Assembly: GCF_000374545.1 (NCBI RefSeq) | Contig: NZ_KB894611.1 | Location: 1 to 36,725 of the forward strand | Source: Anaeromusa acidaminophila DSM 3853 | GTDB lineage: Bacteria; Bacillota; Negativicutes; Anaeromusales; Anaeromusaceae | Reading direction: 5' to 3' | Length of the DNA stretch: 36,725 nt | Part shown: piece after piece, positions 1 to 6,852 of the stretch | Layout of the letters: each line of letters begins with the position of its first letter | Numbering within the stretch: the first letter of the stretch is position 1 | The notes under the pieces: generated by a model | What the model was told of the DNA's origin: nothing | The model's input: only the letters and a program-made list of their open reading frames with translations | Databases searched by the model: none | Program-made: the position numbers and the translations under genes

Positions 1-425
1 CTTCCGTACACACTCCTACATGCTCTTTCAGCCATCAAACAGGCCATTAACCAGGGGGTGCCATACCTTCCGTACACACTCCTACATGCTCTTTCTGGCT
101 AAAGTCATTGCTTCAGGCGTCATTGGCCATACCTTCCGTACACACTCCTACATGCTCTTTCAGCCGTCACAGACAAAATGGGCTACGACATGCCATACCT
201 TCCGTACACACTCCTACATGCTCTTTCCTTGGCCAGCTGCCGAAGCCGTGGGGTGGAGCCATACCTTCCGTACACACTCCTACATGCTCTTTCCATTTTT
301 ACAATACTTGCCTTAGTGTTACTGCCATACCTTCCGTACACACTCCTACATGCTCTTTCCTTGAGAAATTTTGTACCGCACTTGAGTCGGCCATACCTTC
401 CGTACACACTCCTACATGCTCTTTC
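1..425 (+). CRISPR. Type II-C CRISPR array, 7 repeats and 6 spacers, truncated at left edge
   Basis: Seven 36-bp repeats are seen; the first lacks its first 7 bases at the window edge (1-29), the others start at 60, 126, 192, 258, 324 and 390. The six spacers are each exactly 30 bp. The repeat begins GCCATACCTTCC and ends CATGCTCTTTC, with no differences among visible copies. The tracrRNA anti-repeat at 6679-6714 is sense on the - strand, so crRNA must be read from the + strand, toward the cas genes, ending at the hairpin at 431-473. Leader and further units lie outside the window. The 30-bp spacers and opposite orientation to cas9 fit type II-C loci. Confidence 0.98.
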
Positions 426-430
426 CCTGA

Positions 431-473
431 AAGAAAAACCCTAGGAACCATATAGGTTTCTAGGGTTTTTCTT
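431..473. terminator. Bidirectional terminator between array and cas2
   Basis: A 14-bp perfect stem (431-444 with 460-473) is flanked by A-rich and T-rich arms, so it can end both the + strand array transcript and the - strand cas operon. An inner AACC/GGTT pairing extends it. Confidence 0.85.
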
Positions 474-485
474 ATGAAAAAAACG

Positions 486-794
486 TCAAAAAAGAAGAAT
501 TTGTGAAGCATTTACATGATTTTCTTGATAAGAGGGTTTCCCAAGCAAAATTTTCATTTTACAGTATTGGCTTTCGGTTACCGATAATAATCGAATAGAT
601 CCCTCCGGTGGAAGAGACACGATCAACCGTTTTTCATGTTTATCAATACTTTCTTCACCTTTAATTATGCGGCTATATACAGAAAACTGCAGCATCACGT
701 AACCATCTCTAAGAAGAAATTCACGAAATTGCCGGTAATGGTATTTGTTAATAGGAGTCTTTGTAGGTAAATCAAAAAACAATAACAGTCTCAT
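486..794 (-). CDS. cas2: CRISPR-associated endoribonuclease Cas2
   Basis: A 102-residue protein beginning MRLLLFFDLP, the usual Cas2 first beta strand with its conserved aspartate, followed by a ferredoxin-like pattern (FREFLLRDGYVMLQFSVY). Cas2 dimers bridge two Cas1 dimers in the spacer-integration complex. I chose the ATG at 794 because it follows GGAAGG and gives a normal Cas2 N-terminus; an upstream in-frame ATG would add 25 residues and overlap cas1. It is the last gene of cas9-cas1-cas2, 34 bp after cas1. No csn2 or cas4 follows, which supports type II-C. Confidence 0.95.
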   Translation of the reverse strand: MRLLLFFDLPTKTPINKYHYRQFREFLLRDGYVMLQFSVYSRIIKGEESIDKHEKRLIVSLPPEGSIRLLSVTESQYCKMKILLGKPSYQENHVNASQILLF

Positions 795-828
795 ATACCT
801 TCCTACTGGCGCTTTGATCATTAGGTAT

Positions 829-1698
829 TTATAAAACGGGTAGAGTAATTTTAAAAGGATCGTTTTCAATAAAACAAGTACCTAATGATTTAACGGTTTC
901 TCTTATAGCATTTTGTATTGAATAAGAAGAATTTTTGATTTTTACATTTTCTAAAATAAGTTGAACTAAAATTTGGCGGTTTTCCTTTGAAAGTGGCTCT
1001 GTAAATATCGTGCCTTGGGATAATACATATTGGTCAACAAAGGGGCGATATGGCTCAATTAAATCGTCGGCAAGGTTAAAGGCATTAAGCTCATTATGAT
1101 GGAAAACCCCCAGCGAGGGAATAAAACCATACGCCACTAATTGTTGAGCAATGATGGACCGAAGAATAGCATATCCATAATCAAGTGCTAACGAAATACT
1201 TCCTGAGCCATGGCGCCCACCGGAAGAAAATAATATGGAAAAATAAATTCTAGCAGCATATGCTTCTCGATTTGTTTTATCTCCTGATTTAACTGAAGAT
1301 GCAATAGAAACTAAGCCATGGTCAGTGTAGTTATGGAGAGATAAAAGAGAACCCTGATTCGTTATTTTTTGTTTAATTATCAATTTCCATATCTGCTTTT
1401 TCAAGGGCAGATTCATACTGTTTTGCAAATGAGTCATCCGTGATTGACGTGAATGTTGATGAAAGGATTGATAAATAGCACAGGGCATATGCTTTTCATC
1501 ACAGGATAGTACAGCAATATTATATTTTGCAGCAGAGGAAAGAAAGCATCCTGTGAGATTGACTTGTAGTGTATCCAAAATGATTACTGAGATATCTTCA
1601 AGAGGAATTTTCGATTCTTCGATCTGTTTTACAACAAGCTGATTTTTATTTACAGATAAAATAGAAGGCTTACTAATTATAATTGATCTCCAACTCAT
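829..1698 (-). CDS. cas1: CRISPR-associated integrase Cas1 (type II)
   Basis: A 289-residue protein of normal type II Cas1 length. It starts MSWRSIIISKPS and has the beta-sandwich N-terminal region, then the helical catalytic part with the expected metal ligands: the glutamate in NREAYAARIYF, the histidine in GVFHHNELNAFNLADDLIEP and the acidic residues after it. It integrates new spacers with Cas2. The start overlaps the cas9 stop by 4 bases (ATGA type), so the two are translationally coupled. No disrupting mutation is seen. Confidence 0.97.
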   Translation of the reverse strand: MSWRSIIISKPSILSVNKNQLVVKQIEESKIPLEDISVIILDTLQVNLTGCFLSSAAKYNIAVLSCDEKHMPCAIYQSFHQHSRQSRMTHLQNSMNLPLKKQIWKLIIKQKITNQGSLLSLHNYTDHGLVSIASSVKSGDKTNREAYAARIYFSILFSSGGRHGSGSISLALDYGYAILRSIIAQQLVAYGFIPSLGVFHHNELNAFNLADDLIEPYRPFVDQYVLSQGTIFTEPLSKENRQILVQLILENVKIKNSSYSIQNAIRETVKSLGTCFIENDPFKITLPVL

Positions 1699-4600
1699 GA
1701 AAAGTCTCCTTTTGAACGAGTAATATCGCCAAGAACTGAAACGAAAAGAAGTTCAATATACTTAATTTGAGGTGCTGTGATACTAAACGAGGTCTCTTTT
1801 GAAAGTAAATTAATGGCGTTGATTCTTCTATGCGTACCTTTGTAGTATCCAATATGCTCTTCACCACGAACCGTAATAAGACGAACTAAGTTGTTTTTAT
1901 AGAGAGAAAAGCAACGGTGAAAGGTTTCGTCGATTGGAATCCAATTTTCTTCACTATTTTTCGGAACAATAGCCTTTAAAACTTCCTTTTTTTGTAGTGC
2001 CGGCAGCCGATAATGAGGAACAAAATAGTAGGATTCATTCTTTTTAAATATGCTGACTTTAAATAGACTATCCGTTCCATTTTTGTAAAGGGCGTTATTC
2101 TTAATATGGCCGGCCGTACCTTTATCAATAATCCTTATACTTTTTACAAGAGAAGGCACACGACCAGGCTTTGATGGTTTAAAGAATTTTTCGGTAAAGG
2201 CTTGCTTAGATATTTTCTTTATTTCTGTAAGAGATTTCTTATAATATTCGTCAATAGATATGATGTCAGTAAACCGCTTTAACAGAGCTTCTCGAAAGGC
2301 AACGTCTTTATCTGCCCCAACCACCGGAATAATGCCGTCTTTATCTTCTATGAGATGTTTTGGCTCTAATTCCGTTAAGGGAATCTTTTTAATCGTGTAG
2401 CCTTCCTTAATGTATTTAGGAAGAGCGCTTTGCGCTGTTTCGTCGAGTAAACATCCATTAATTTTATAACGCACGGCAATGGATGGATAGAGAGGTTTAT
2501 AACAAGAAATATCTTCGTCGTAATACACCGGAGGTATCTTATGGATTCTTTTATAGGCAGCTATTTTTTCTACAGGATTTGCTGATAAACGAGCCTTTAA
2601 TTCGTTATTAAAAAACGGCCAAGGCATAGGGAATGAAGGTCTATTGTCTTTGTTATAAAACAGTTGAGGTTGAGTTTCTTTTAGCTTATAGTATTCTGAT
2701 ATTTGTTGGAGCATCTTCTCGCTGGCAACTGCTACAACAGCAGCATCTTGAGCATGTTGTAAAAACTTCTCCCTGTCTTTTTTTATTCCCCAATTGTAGC
2801 GAAGAAAGCCTGTTACAGCGCCTTTAATAAGAACAATCGGCTTACGATTGTTCTTATCGCTAAATGTTACGCCCACTTTTAAATACTCGGCAGCTGCGGT
2901 TGCGGCATATTGAGTGTCGGTGAGATTTCTTGTTCGAAAACATTCGCTTTCTTCCTTGGTTAAAGGCTCGCGGAGTAAAGTTTGTTTTTTTCTCACGGAA
3001 AGGCGAGAGCCTTTTACCCAGGTGCAGAATCGATCCCAACGTTCTTTATCTCGTCCCAAATATTCAATGGGTAACCGATTAGACTTATTTTGATTTTCCG
3101 ATTGTTTTACAAGGACCTTATTTGACCGTTCATTACATTGAGTCAGACTGTAGGGAATAATGTGATCAATTTCATAAATGCTTCCGTATAAATCACTCAG
3201 TAACATATCCAAATTAATCGGCTCACCGCTGTAGGGACATATTCCATCTTGTTCTTTATAATAGCGATATTTTTCAATTAATGAATACTTGGGTGTTGTT
3301 ATGCCAAATTCCTTTAACTCCTTGACTAGGATTTCTGTTGCCTTTCTATTTTTGTTTTGTTGTTCTTCTATCTCCTTTTTCTTTTCATCAGAGTTAGACA
3401 GTTCACGAGCTGTTTCAAGATGTATAGCATAAGGTAAGCCGTAGCGTTTAATGATTGCCTGAACAATACGGCGAGTTTTGCATAATGCTCTAAATACAAC
3501 TGGATTTGAAAATAGTGTTTGAGGAATGAGAGGCAGAATAAGAGGGTCTGTTTTTTGAATCTGCGTATTTTTAATATAATGGCCCTTATATTTACTGTTT
3601 GCGCAAGCAGCAGTATACGTCATGCCGGATTCCATAAGCGGAAGAATATTGTTTAATGCCTTGAAGGATAAATGAGAAAATTTTGAGAAGGATACGTTGC
3701 AAAGTAGAGAATGATATTTTGGGGGCAGCCCAATCTTTTTAAAACGTTTGATAATATTTGCTTCATTTTTCCCCAAAGCAATTGATTCGACCGTTTGATC
3801 CAATAGACGATAGTTTTGAGAAAAAACATTCCATTCATTAGCACCTAATGGACTCAGTGCCTTTTTTAGCGTGTGATATCCTTTTAGAGAGGTGAAGTTT
3901 TTTTGTTCTTTATCAATTGGGTGACCTTTAAAAATAGCATTAGGGGGGAATTTGAACTTTTTATTTAATATAGTTCGGATGTTAGAATAGGTCACCTTTT
4001 CCTTTGAATAGGCTAAATCAATTATGGCTTGTTTTTCTTCCATGGTTAAGAAAAATTCTTCGATTCCAATCATATACTTCAACTGGCTTAAATCCCGCAA
4101 TAAATTGAAACGTTCTACAGTATAAGAATTTTTTGGAGCCCGCTTTTGGTGTGGTTCGAACGTACAGTAACCAACCATTTTTTCAATTGCTGAATTTGTG
4201 AAGGTGGGGCGTTGACTAGAAAAGATTGTTACATATTTTTGTTGAAATTCAACCGATGAATATTGATTTCCAAAAGAACGCTGAGCTTCAAATAATAAAG
4301 TTAGTTCATCCAATAGCATTTGCCTGTTAATAGTTGCAGTAAATTCTCCTCCCTTATTTCGGCATTTCTCTTTGAATTTATCGTCTTTATAATACATTTC
4401 ACCCACTGTTCGGTAAGCGCACATAGTAAGCAATGAACGATTTTCGTTGATTGCTTTTTTCATTTTTTGAGCATTTTCATCTTTTGTATCAACAGAAATA
4501 AAACTACGGTGTTTGGCAAGATGAAATAGAACGACAGCCCATTCAATATTACTTAGACAACGATCTAATCCCTCGGCACGAAGTTGATAAGGTGACTTTC

Positions 4601-4913
4601 TAGTTCGTTTACCTAAATCGTTTGGTTTATTAAGAAGGGAAGGATGAAAATGAAAGTTCGTTACTATATCTTTTGTAAGAAGCCCGGTATTTACAAAAAG
4701 ACGTCGTACTCGAATAAGACGATGAGCTTTTCTGCGTACGGTCTTGCTTCTGCTCGATTTTTCTCTTCTAACTTCGGCTTTACTTTTCCCCTTATAATCT
4801 TCAGCTTTGTCAAAAAGGTTTTCATTTAATGCGACAATTCTTTTATTGTCATTATCAATTACAGCCCATCCGATCGATGCGACCCCAATATCCAATCCTA
4901 TTGTGTAATTCAT
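1695..4913 (-). CDS. cas9: CRISPR effector nuclease Cas9 (type II-C)
   Basis: A 1072-residue protein, the compact size of II-C Cas9. All catalytic sites are visible: RuvC-I in IGLDIGVASIGWAV (D8), an arginine-rich bridge helix around residues 55-80, RuvC-II in HLETARE (E500), the HNH motif EIDHIIPYS (H584) and RuvC-III in HAQDAAVVAVAS (H720, D723). It should cut DNA matched by crRNA/tracrRNA. The ATG at 4913 gives the standard N-terminus; the open frame continues 28 codons upstream without a Cas9-like sequence. A CCGTATACTAAAA motif lies 30 bp upstream, and a G-rich stretch serves as the ribosome binding site. The PAM cannot be read from the sequence. Confidence 0.98.
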   Translation of the reverse strand: MNYTIGLDIGVASIGWAVIDNDNKRIVALNENLFDKAEDYKGKSKAEVRREKSSRSKTVRRKAHRLIRVRRLFVNTGLLTKDIVTNFHFHPSLLNKPNDLGKRTRKSPYQLRAEGLDRCLSNIEWAVVLFHLAKHRSFISVDTKDENAQKMKKAINENRSLLTMCAYRTVGEMYYKDDKFKEKCRNKGGEFTATINRQMLLDELTLLFEAQRSFGNQYSSVEFQQKYVTIFSSQRPTFTNSAIEKMVGYCTFEPHQKRAPKNSYTVERFNLLRDLSQLKYMIGIEEFFLTMEEKQAIIDLAYSKEKVTYSNIRTILNKKFKFPPNAIFKGHPIDKEQKNFTSLKGYHTLKKALSPLGANEWNVFSQNYRLLDQTVESIALGKNEANIIKRFKKIGLPPKYHSLLCNVSFSKFSHLSFKALNNILPLMESGMTYTAACANSKYKGHYIKNTQIQKTDPLILPLIPQTLFSNPVVFRALCKTRRIVQAIIKRYGLPYAIHLETARELSNSDEKKKEIEEQQNKNRKATEILVKELKEFGITTPKYSLIEKYRYYKEQDGICPYSGEPINLDMLLSDLYGSIYEIDHIIPYSLTQCNERSNKVLVKQSENQNKSNRLPIEYLGRDKERWDRFCTWVKGSRLSVRKKQTLLREPLTKEESECFRTRNLTDTQYAATAAAEYLKVGVTFSDKNNRKPIVLIKGAVTGFLRYNWGIKKDREKFLQHAQDAAVVAVASEKMLQQISEYYKLKETQPQLFYNKDNRPSFPMPWPFFNNELKARLSANPVEKIAAYKRIHKIPPVYYDEDISCYKPLYPSIAVRYKINGCLLDETAQSALPKYIKEGYTIKKIPLTELEPKHLIEDKDGIIPVVGADKDVAFREALLKRFTDIISIDEYYKKSLTEIKKISKQAFTEKFFKPSKPGRVPSLVKSIRIIDKGTAGHIKNNALYKNGTDSLFKVSIFKKNESYYFVPHYRLPALQKKEVLKAIVPKNSEENWIPIDETFHRCFSLYKNNLVRLITVRGEEHIGYYKGTHRRINAINLLSKETSFSITAPQIKYIELLFVSVLGDITRSKGDFS

Positions 4914-4942
4914 AAACGACGCCCCCTTAAATAAACATTTAT

Positions 4943-4955
4943 TTTTAGTATACGG
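4943..4955 (-). promoter_or_regulatory. cas9 promoter motif CCGTATACTAAAA
   Basis: On the - strand this reads CCGTATACTAAAA, containing TATACT as a likely -10 box 30 bp before the cas9 ATG. It is one of seven near-identical copies in the window, all in sense orientation upstream of a gene. No clear TTGACA-type -35 box is seen. Confidence 0.6.
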
Positions 4956-4990
4956 TTGTTTGGTATTATTGAGTGGATGTGGGAATTGTA

Positions 4991-5038
4991 TTGACAAGAT
5001 TTTTTTTGTGTTTTAGAATGTACATGTACATTCTAAAA
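4991..5038 (+). promoter_or_regulatory. Sigma-A promoter P1 with palindromic operator
   Basis: TTGACA (4991-4996), a 17-bp spacer and TAGAAT (5014-5019) make a good promoter firing away from cas9. A perfect 28-bp palindrome (5011-5038, core ATGTACATGTACAT at 5018-5031) overlaps the -10 box, as expected of a repressor operator. Confidence 0.75.
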
Positions 5039-5078
5039 TTGTACTTAAAACGTTATTCTCTATTGTGTTTTCAAGGAC

Positions 5079-5119
5079 TTGACAGGTTTATAATGGCAAG
5101 TTAAAATGTCCATGGACAT
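5079..5119 (+). promoter_or_regulatory. Sigma-A promoter P2 with matching palindromic operator
   Basis: TTGACA (5079-5084), a 17-bp spacer and TAAAAT (5102-5107), followed by the palindrome ATGTCCATGGACAT (5106-5119). The palindrome core starts one base before the end of the -10 box, exactly as in P1, and matches the P1 core at 12 of 14 bases. The same dimeric regulator probably binds both. Transcripts would run into the tandem-repeat RNA. Confidence 0.75.
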
Positions 5120-5455
5120 ACGTTTAAAAAGAACGTTTGTATGTTTCTTCCCCGAGAGTAACGGAGAAGTAAAACAGAGAATATTACTCAGGAGTAAGAT
5201 ACGATTGCAAGGTATTTTTAGCTAAAATGATTAGGGAAATCTCACCCGTATAAAAGAGAGCCAAAAAGCCGGGAAATCCCACCCGTATAAGAGAGAGCTA
5301 AAAAAGCCGGGAAATCTCACCCGTATAAGAGAGAGCTAAAAAAGCCGGGAAATCTCACCCGTATAAGAGAGAGCTAAAAAAGTCGGGAACCCTCGCCCGT
5401 AAAAATGAGGATTAAAAAAGAACCTCATCGGTGAAAATCGAGAGGTTTTTCTTTT
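5115..5455 (+). ncRNA. Putative repeat-containing small RNA
   Basis: From the expected start of P2 to a terminator-like hairpin (AACCTC 5421-5426 with GAGGTT 5442-5447, then TTTTTCTTTT) I find no plausible open reading frame with a ribosome binding site. Most of the stretch is five 38-bp tandem repeats with hairpin potential. I infer a regulated non-coding RNA of about 340 nt with an unknown target. A DNA-level role for the repeats is the main alternative. Confidence 0.5.
5230..5419 (+). repeat. Five tandem 38-bp repeats
   Basis: Units start at 5230, 5268, 5306, 5344 and 5382. Units 3 and 4 are identical, unit 2 differs from them by one base, and units 1 and 5 are degenerate. Each contains CGGG and CCCG separated by 8 bases in the regular units. 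A second possible stem is TCTC/GAGA in most units and CCTC/GAGG in unit 5, a compensatory change; unit 2 has one mismatch in this stem. There are no intervening spacers, so this is not a CRISPR array. Confidence 0.9.
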
Positions 5456-5568
5456 GTTAATATAAATAAGAAAGATGAGTCAAGAGTGCGGTATGATAGG
5501 ATGTTCATTTTATGATTCAGAATCTGGAATAATATCTTTGATTTTCCGGGTAAAAGGAGAATGAACCA

Positions 5569-5724
5569 ATGACTAAATTTAATGATTTTTTGAAAGAACA
5601 GCTCGATGATTCGAAGCTGCGGGTTGAGTATGAAGCACTAGAATCAGAATTTACTATCATTCAAGCTAGGATTGATGCTAGAAAAAATTCGGGTTTAAAC
5701 TTCCCAAACCGCAAGCAAGCATAA
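5569..5724 (+). pseudogene. Truncated HigA/XRE-type antitoxin
   Basis: A 51-codon frame starting MTKFNDFLKEQLDDSKLR and continuing YEALESEFTIIQARIDARKNSGL resembles the N-terminus of HigA-like XRE antitoxins, whose helix-turn-helix normally begins right after this point. Here the frame leaves the family after SGL and stops 8 residues later, so the DNA-binding domain is missing. A ribosome binding site (AAAGGAG) lies about 12 bp upstream. No toxin partner is seen on either side. I read it as a decayed remnant; a functional short peptide cannot be excluded. Confidence 0.6.
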
Positions 5725-5759
5725 ATAAAGTAATCTTGAAAACACTTTTGTTGAAATAA

Positions 5760-5874
5760 GCACAAGTATTTGTGGTACTTGTGCGGCGAAACTTTGCGGG
5801 AAGCGAAGCGTAGCTTTAAGCCTGAGTGGTAACTACAGGAAAAGATCGGTATAAACCGGTCTTTTTCTGTTTTT
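5760..5874 (+). ncRNA. Candidate structured RNA of unknown family with terminator
   Basis: A 9-bp perfect hairpin (GCACAAGTA 5760-5768 with TACTTGTGC 5776-5784) is followed by a GGC/GCC closed region, a hairpin CCTG/CAGG (5821-5839) and an intrinsic terminator (5844-5861, then T-rich to 5874). No coding frame fits. I could not match it to a riboswitch or ribozyme class I know. It may belong to the transcript of the truncated antitoxin. Confidence 0.4.
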
Positions 5875-5880
5875 AGACAC

Positions 5881-5924
5881 AAAAAAGAGGAGTCCGCCTT
5901 TTTGTAAAAAGTAGACTCCTTTTT
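5881..5924. terminator. Bidirectional terminator
   Basis: AGGAGTC (5888-5894) pairs with GACTCCT (5914-5920), with A-run and T-run on the outer sides, so it can stop + transcripts from the antitoxin remnant and - transcripts from the Phd-like gene. Confidence 0.7.
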
Positions 5925-5984
5925 GATGTGAAGGAATTTTTAACAATGAGTAATTACTTCAAAACTAACTGACAAAGCCGGTTG

Positions 5985-6263
5985 TTATTTTCTAATACTT
6001 CTCCAAGCTACCGCGGCCTCAGGATGATTTTCAAGATCGTCAATACGCTTTTCGATGATTTGATCTTCAAGTTCTTGCAGACGCATATACATATCTTCAT
6101 AATTCTGATAATCCATAACAACAGCGACAATATGCCCATTAACCGTGATATATTGAGGCCGTTCTTTTGCTTGTTTCCGAAGCGTACCAAATCGCTTCGC
6201 GGCTTCAGAGGAAGTATACATCTGTTCTTTATGGAAGCTTGGCTTTTCACGAGCTCCATTCAT
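5985..6263 (-). CDS. Phd/YefM-family antitoxin, orphan
   Basis: A 92-residue protein. Residues 15-60 (MYTSSEAAKRFGTLRKQAK, then QYITVNGHIVAVVMDYQNYED) show the Phd/YefM fold: N-terminal DNA-binding beta/helix with the SEAAKRFG motif, then the strand and helix that lead to the toxin-wrapping tail. Such proteins neutralise RelE, Doc or PIN toxins and repress their own promoter. No toxin gene follows; a terminator lies about 60 bp downstream, so it is an orphan in this window. The start has AGGAGG just upstream, and a TATACT-containing motif (6304-6315) may be its promoter. A short ATCCTTCTTCT duplication lies in the leader at 6279-6302. Confidence 0.8.
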   Translation of the reverse strand: MNGAREKPSFHKEQMYTSSEAAKRFGTLRKQAKERPQYITVNGHIVAVVMDYQNYEDMYMRLQELEDQIIEKRIDDLENHPEAAVAWRSIRK

Positions 6264-6337
6264 TTTTCATTCCTCCTTATCCTTCTTCTATCCTTCTTCT
6301 ATCTTTAGTATATCGCAAGTAGCTTTAAAATGACAAA

Positions 6338-6368
6338 GGAGCCAAGGCATTGCGAGTGCCTTGGCTCC
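6338..6368 (+). promoter_or_regulatory. 5' leader hairpin before small peptide gene
   Basis: A perfect 12-bp stem (GGAGCCAAGGCA with TGCCTTGGCTCC, 7-base loop) sits just upstream of the AGGAGGT ribosome binding site of the 27-residue ORF. It likely stabilises the message or controls its translation. Similar GGCTCC-plus-AGGAGG leaders precede two other small membrane protein genes here. Confidence 0.6.
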
Positions 6369-6389
6369 GGATAGGAGGTGACATACACC

Positions 6390-6473
6390 ATGAAGATCCA
6401 AATCGTCCTAAGCGAGGAATTGGTTCTGAAGGTGGTGGCTCTTGTGGCTTTCATCCTTTGGAGCCTGTCCTAA
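6390..6473 (+). CDS. 27-residue hydrophobic peptide, possible type I toxin
   Basis: The ATG follows a strong AGGAGGT site with 9-bp spacing. The peptide is MKIQIVLSEELVLKVV followed by ALVAFILWSLS: a short charged start, then one hydrophobic helix. A 12-bp hairpin lies before it and an intrinsic terminator 13 bp after its stop, so it forms a compact single-gene unit of about 180 nt. This layout resembles type I toxins or small stress membrane peptides. I do not recognise the family and see no clear antisense RNA gene. It lies between a Phd-like antitoxin and the tracrRNA. Confidence 0.55.
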   Translation: MKIQIVLSEELVLKVVALVAFILWSLS

Positions 6474-6485
6474 TCCTATCGGTTA

Positions 6486-6516
6486 CCGTCGTCCTGATCA
6501 GAGGACGGCGGCTTTT
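6486..6516 (+). terminator. Intrinsic terminator of small peptide unit
   Basis: CCGTCGTCCT (6486-6495) pairs with AGGACGGCGG (6502-6511) with one G-U pair, then CTTTT. Confidence 0.8.
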
Positions 6517-6568
6517 GTCAATTTAATTATACAATTAGCATTTTTGTTGTGCAACATATTCTATGCCT

Positions 6569-6720
6569 AAAAAAGGATAACCCCCTCTTAATCAATAAGA
6601 GGGGGTATACCTTTCGAGTCGGTCGTTTTCAAACGACACCTGCATAATGCAGGCATTCCTTATCAAGGAATCGCTCTTGCCATAACGAACGTACACACTC
6701 CTACATGCTTTTTCGTTGAC
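6569..6720 (-). ncRNA. tracrRNA for the type II-C Cas9
   Basis: On the - strand a 36-base anti-repeat (6679-6714) matches the CRISPR repeat at 31 of 36 positions. Mismatches cluster at repeat positions 7-11, giving an internal loop between a 6-bp lower stem and a long upper stem. Downstream in the RNA come a 7-bp hairpin (6655-6671), a 7-bp hairpin (6639-6653), a hairpin GTCGTTT/AAACGAC (6622-6637) and a strong terminator (6580-6606, then six T). It pairs with pre-crRNA for RNase III processing and loads Cas9. It lies 1.7 kb from cas9, separated by unrelated genes. Confidence 0.93.
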
Positions 6721-6726
6721 ATCTTT

Positions 6727-6754
6727 ATTATATCATATCTTTTTGCGTGTGCAA
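6727..6754 (-). promoter_or_regulatory. tracrRNA promoter
   Basis: On the - strand: TTGCAC, a 16-bp spacer and TATAAT preceded by TGA (extended -10). The predicted start is near 6720, six bases before the anti-repeat. Confidence 0.8.
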
Positions 6755-6770
6755 CGTACGTCAAAAAAAA

Positions 6771-6801
6771 TTGACACTAAATACGTATACTTAAATATAA
6801 G
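6771..6801 (+). promoter_or_regulatory. Probable promoter of the coiled-coil protein gene
   Basis: TTGACA at 6771-6776 is followed by A/T-rich candidates for the -10 box (TATAAG at 6796-6801, or TATACT inside CGTATACTTAAA at 6784-6795). A weak hairpin ATCGT/ACGAT with a T-run (6804-6825) follows and might act as an attenuator. Confidence 0.45.
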
Positions 6802-6852
6802 AGATCGTTTTGCTGACGATTTTTTAATATGGAATAAAGGATGTGTTATTTA

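Noticed and set aside
20-511. Open frames with repeated CHTFRTHSYMLF-type peptides
   Set aside because: They are translations of CRISPR repeats and spacers in several frames and strands; no ribosome binding sites.
1673-1867. 64-residue frame across the cas9/cas1 junction
   Set aside because: It is a shadow of cas9 in another frame on the same strand.
5230-5419. A second CRISPR array
   Set aside because: The 38-bp units abut each other with no spacers, so this is a plain tandem repeat.
5661-5882. 73-residue frame on the - strand
   Set aside because: It lies over the structured RNA and the antitoxin remnant, lacks a ribosome binding site and has no family features.
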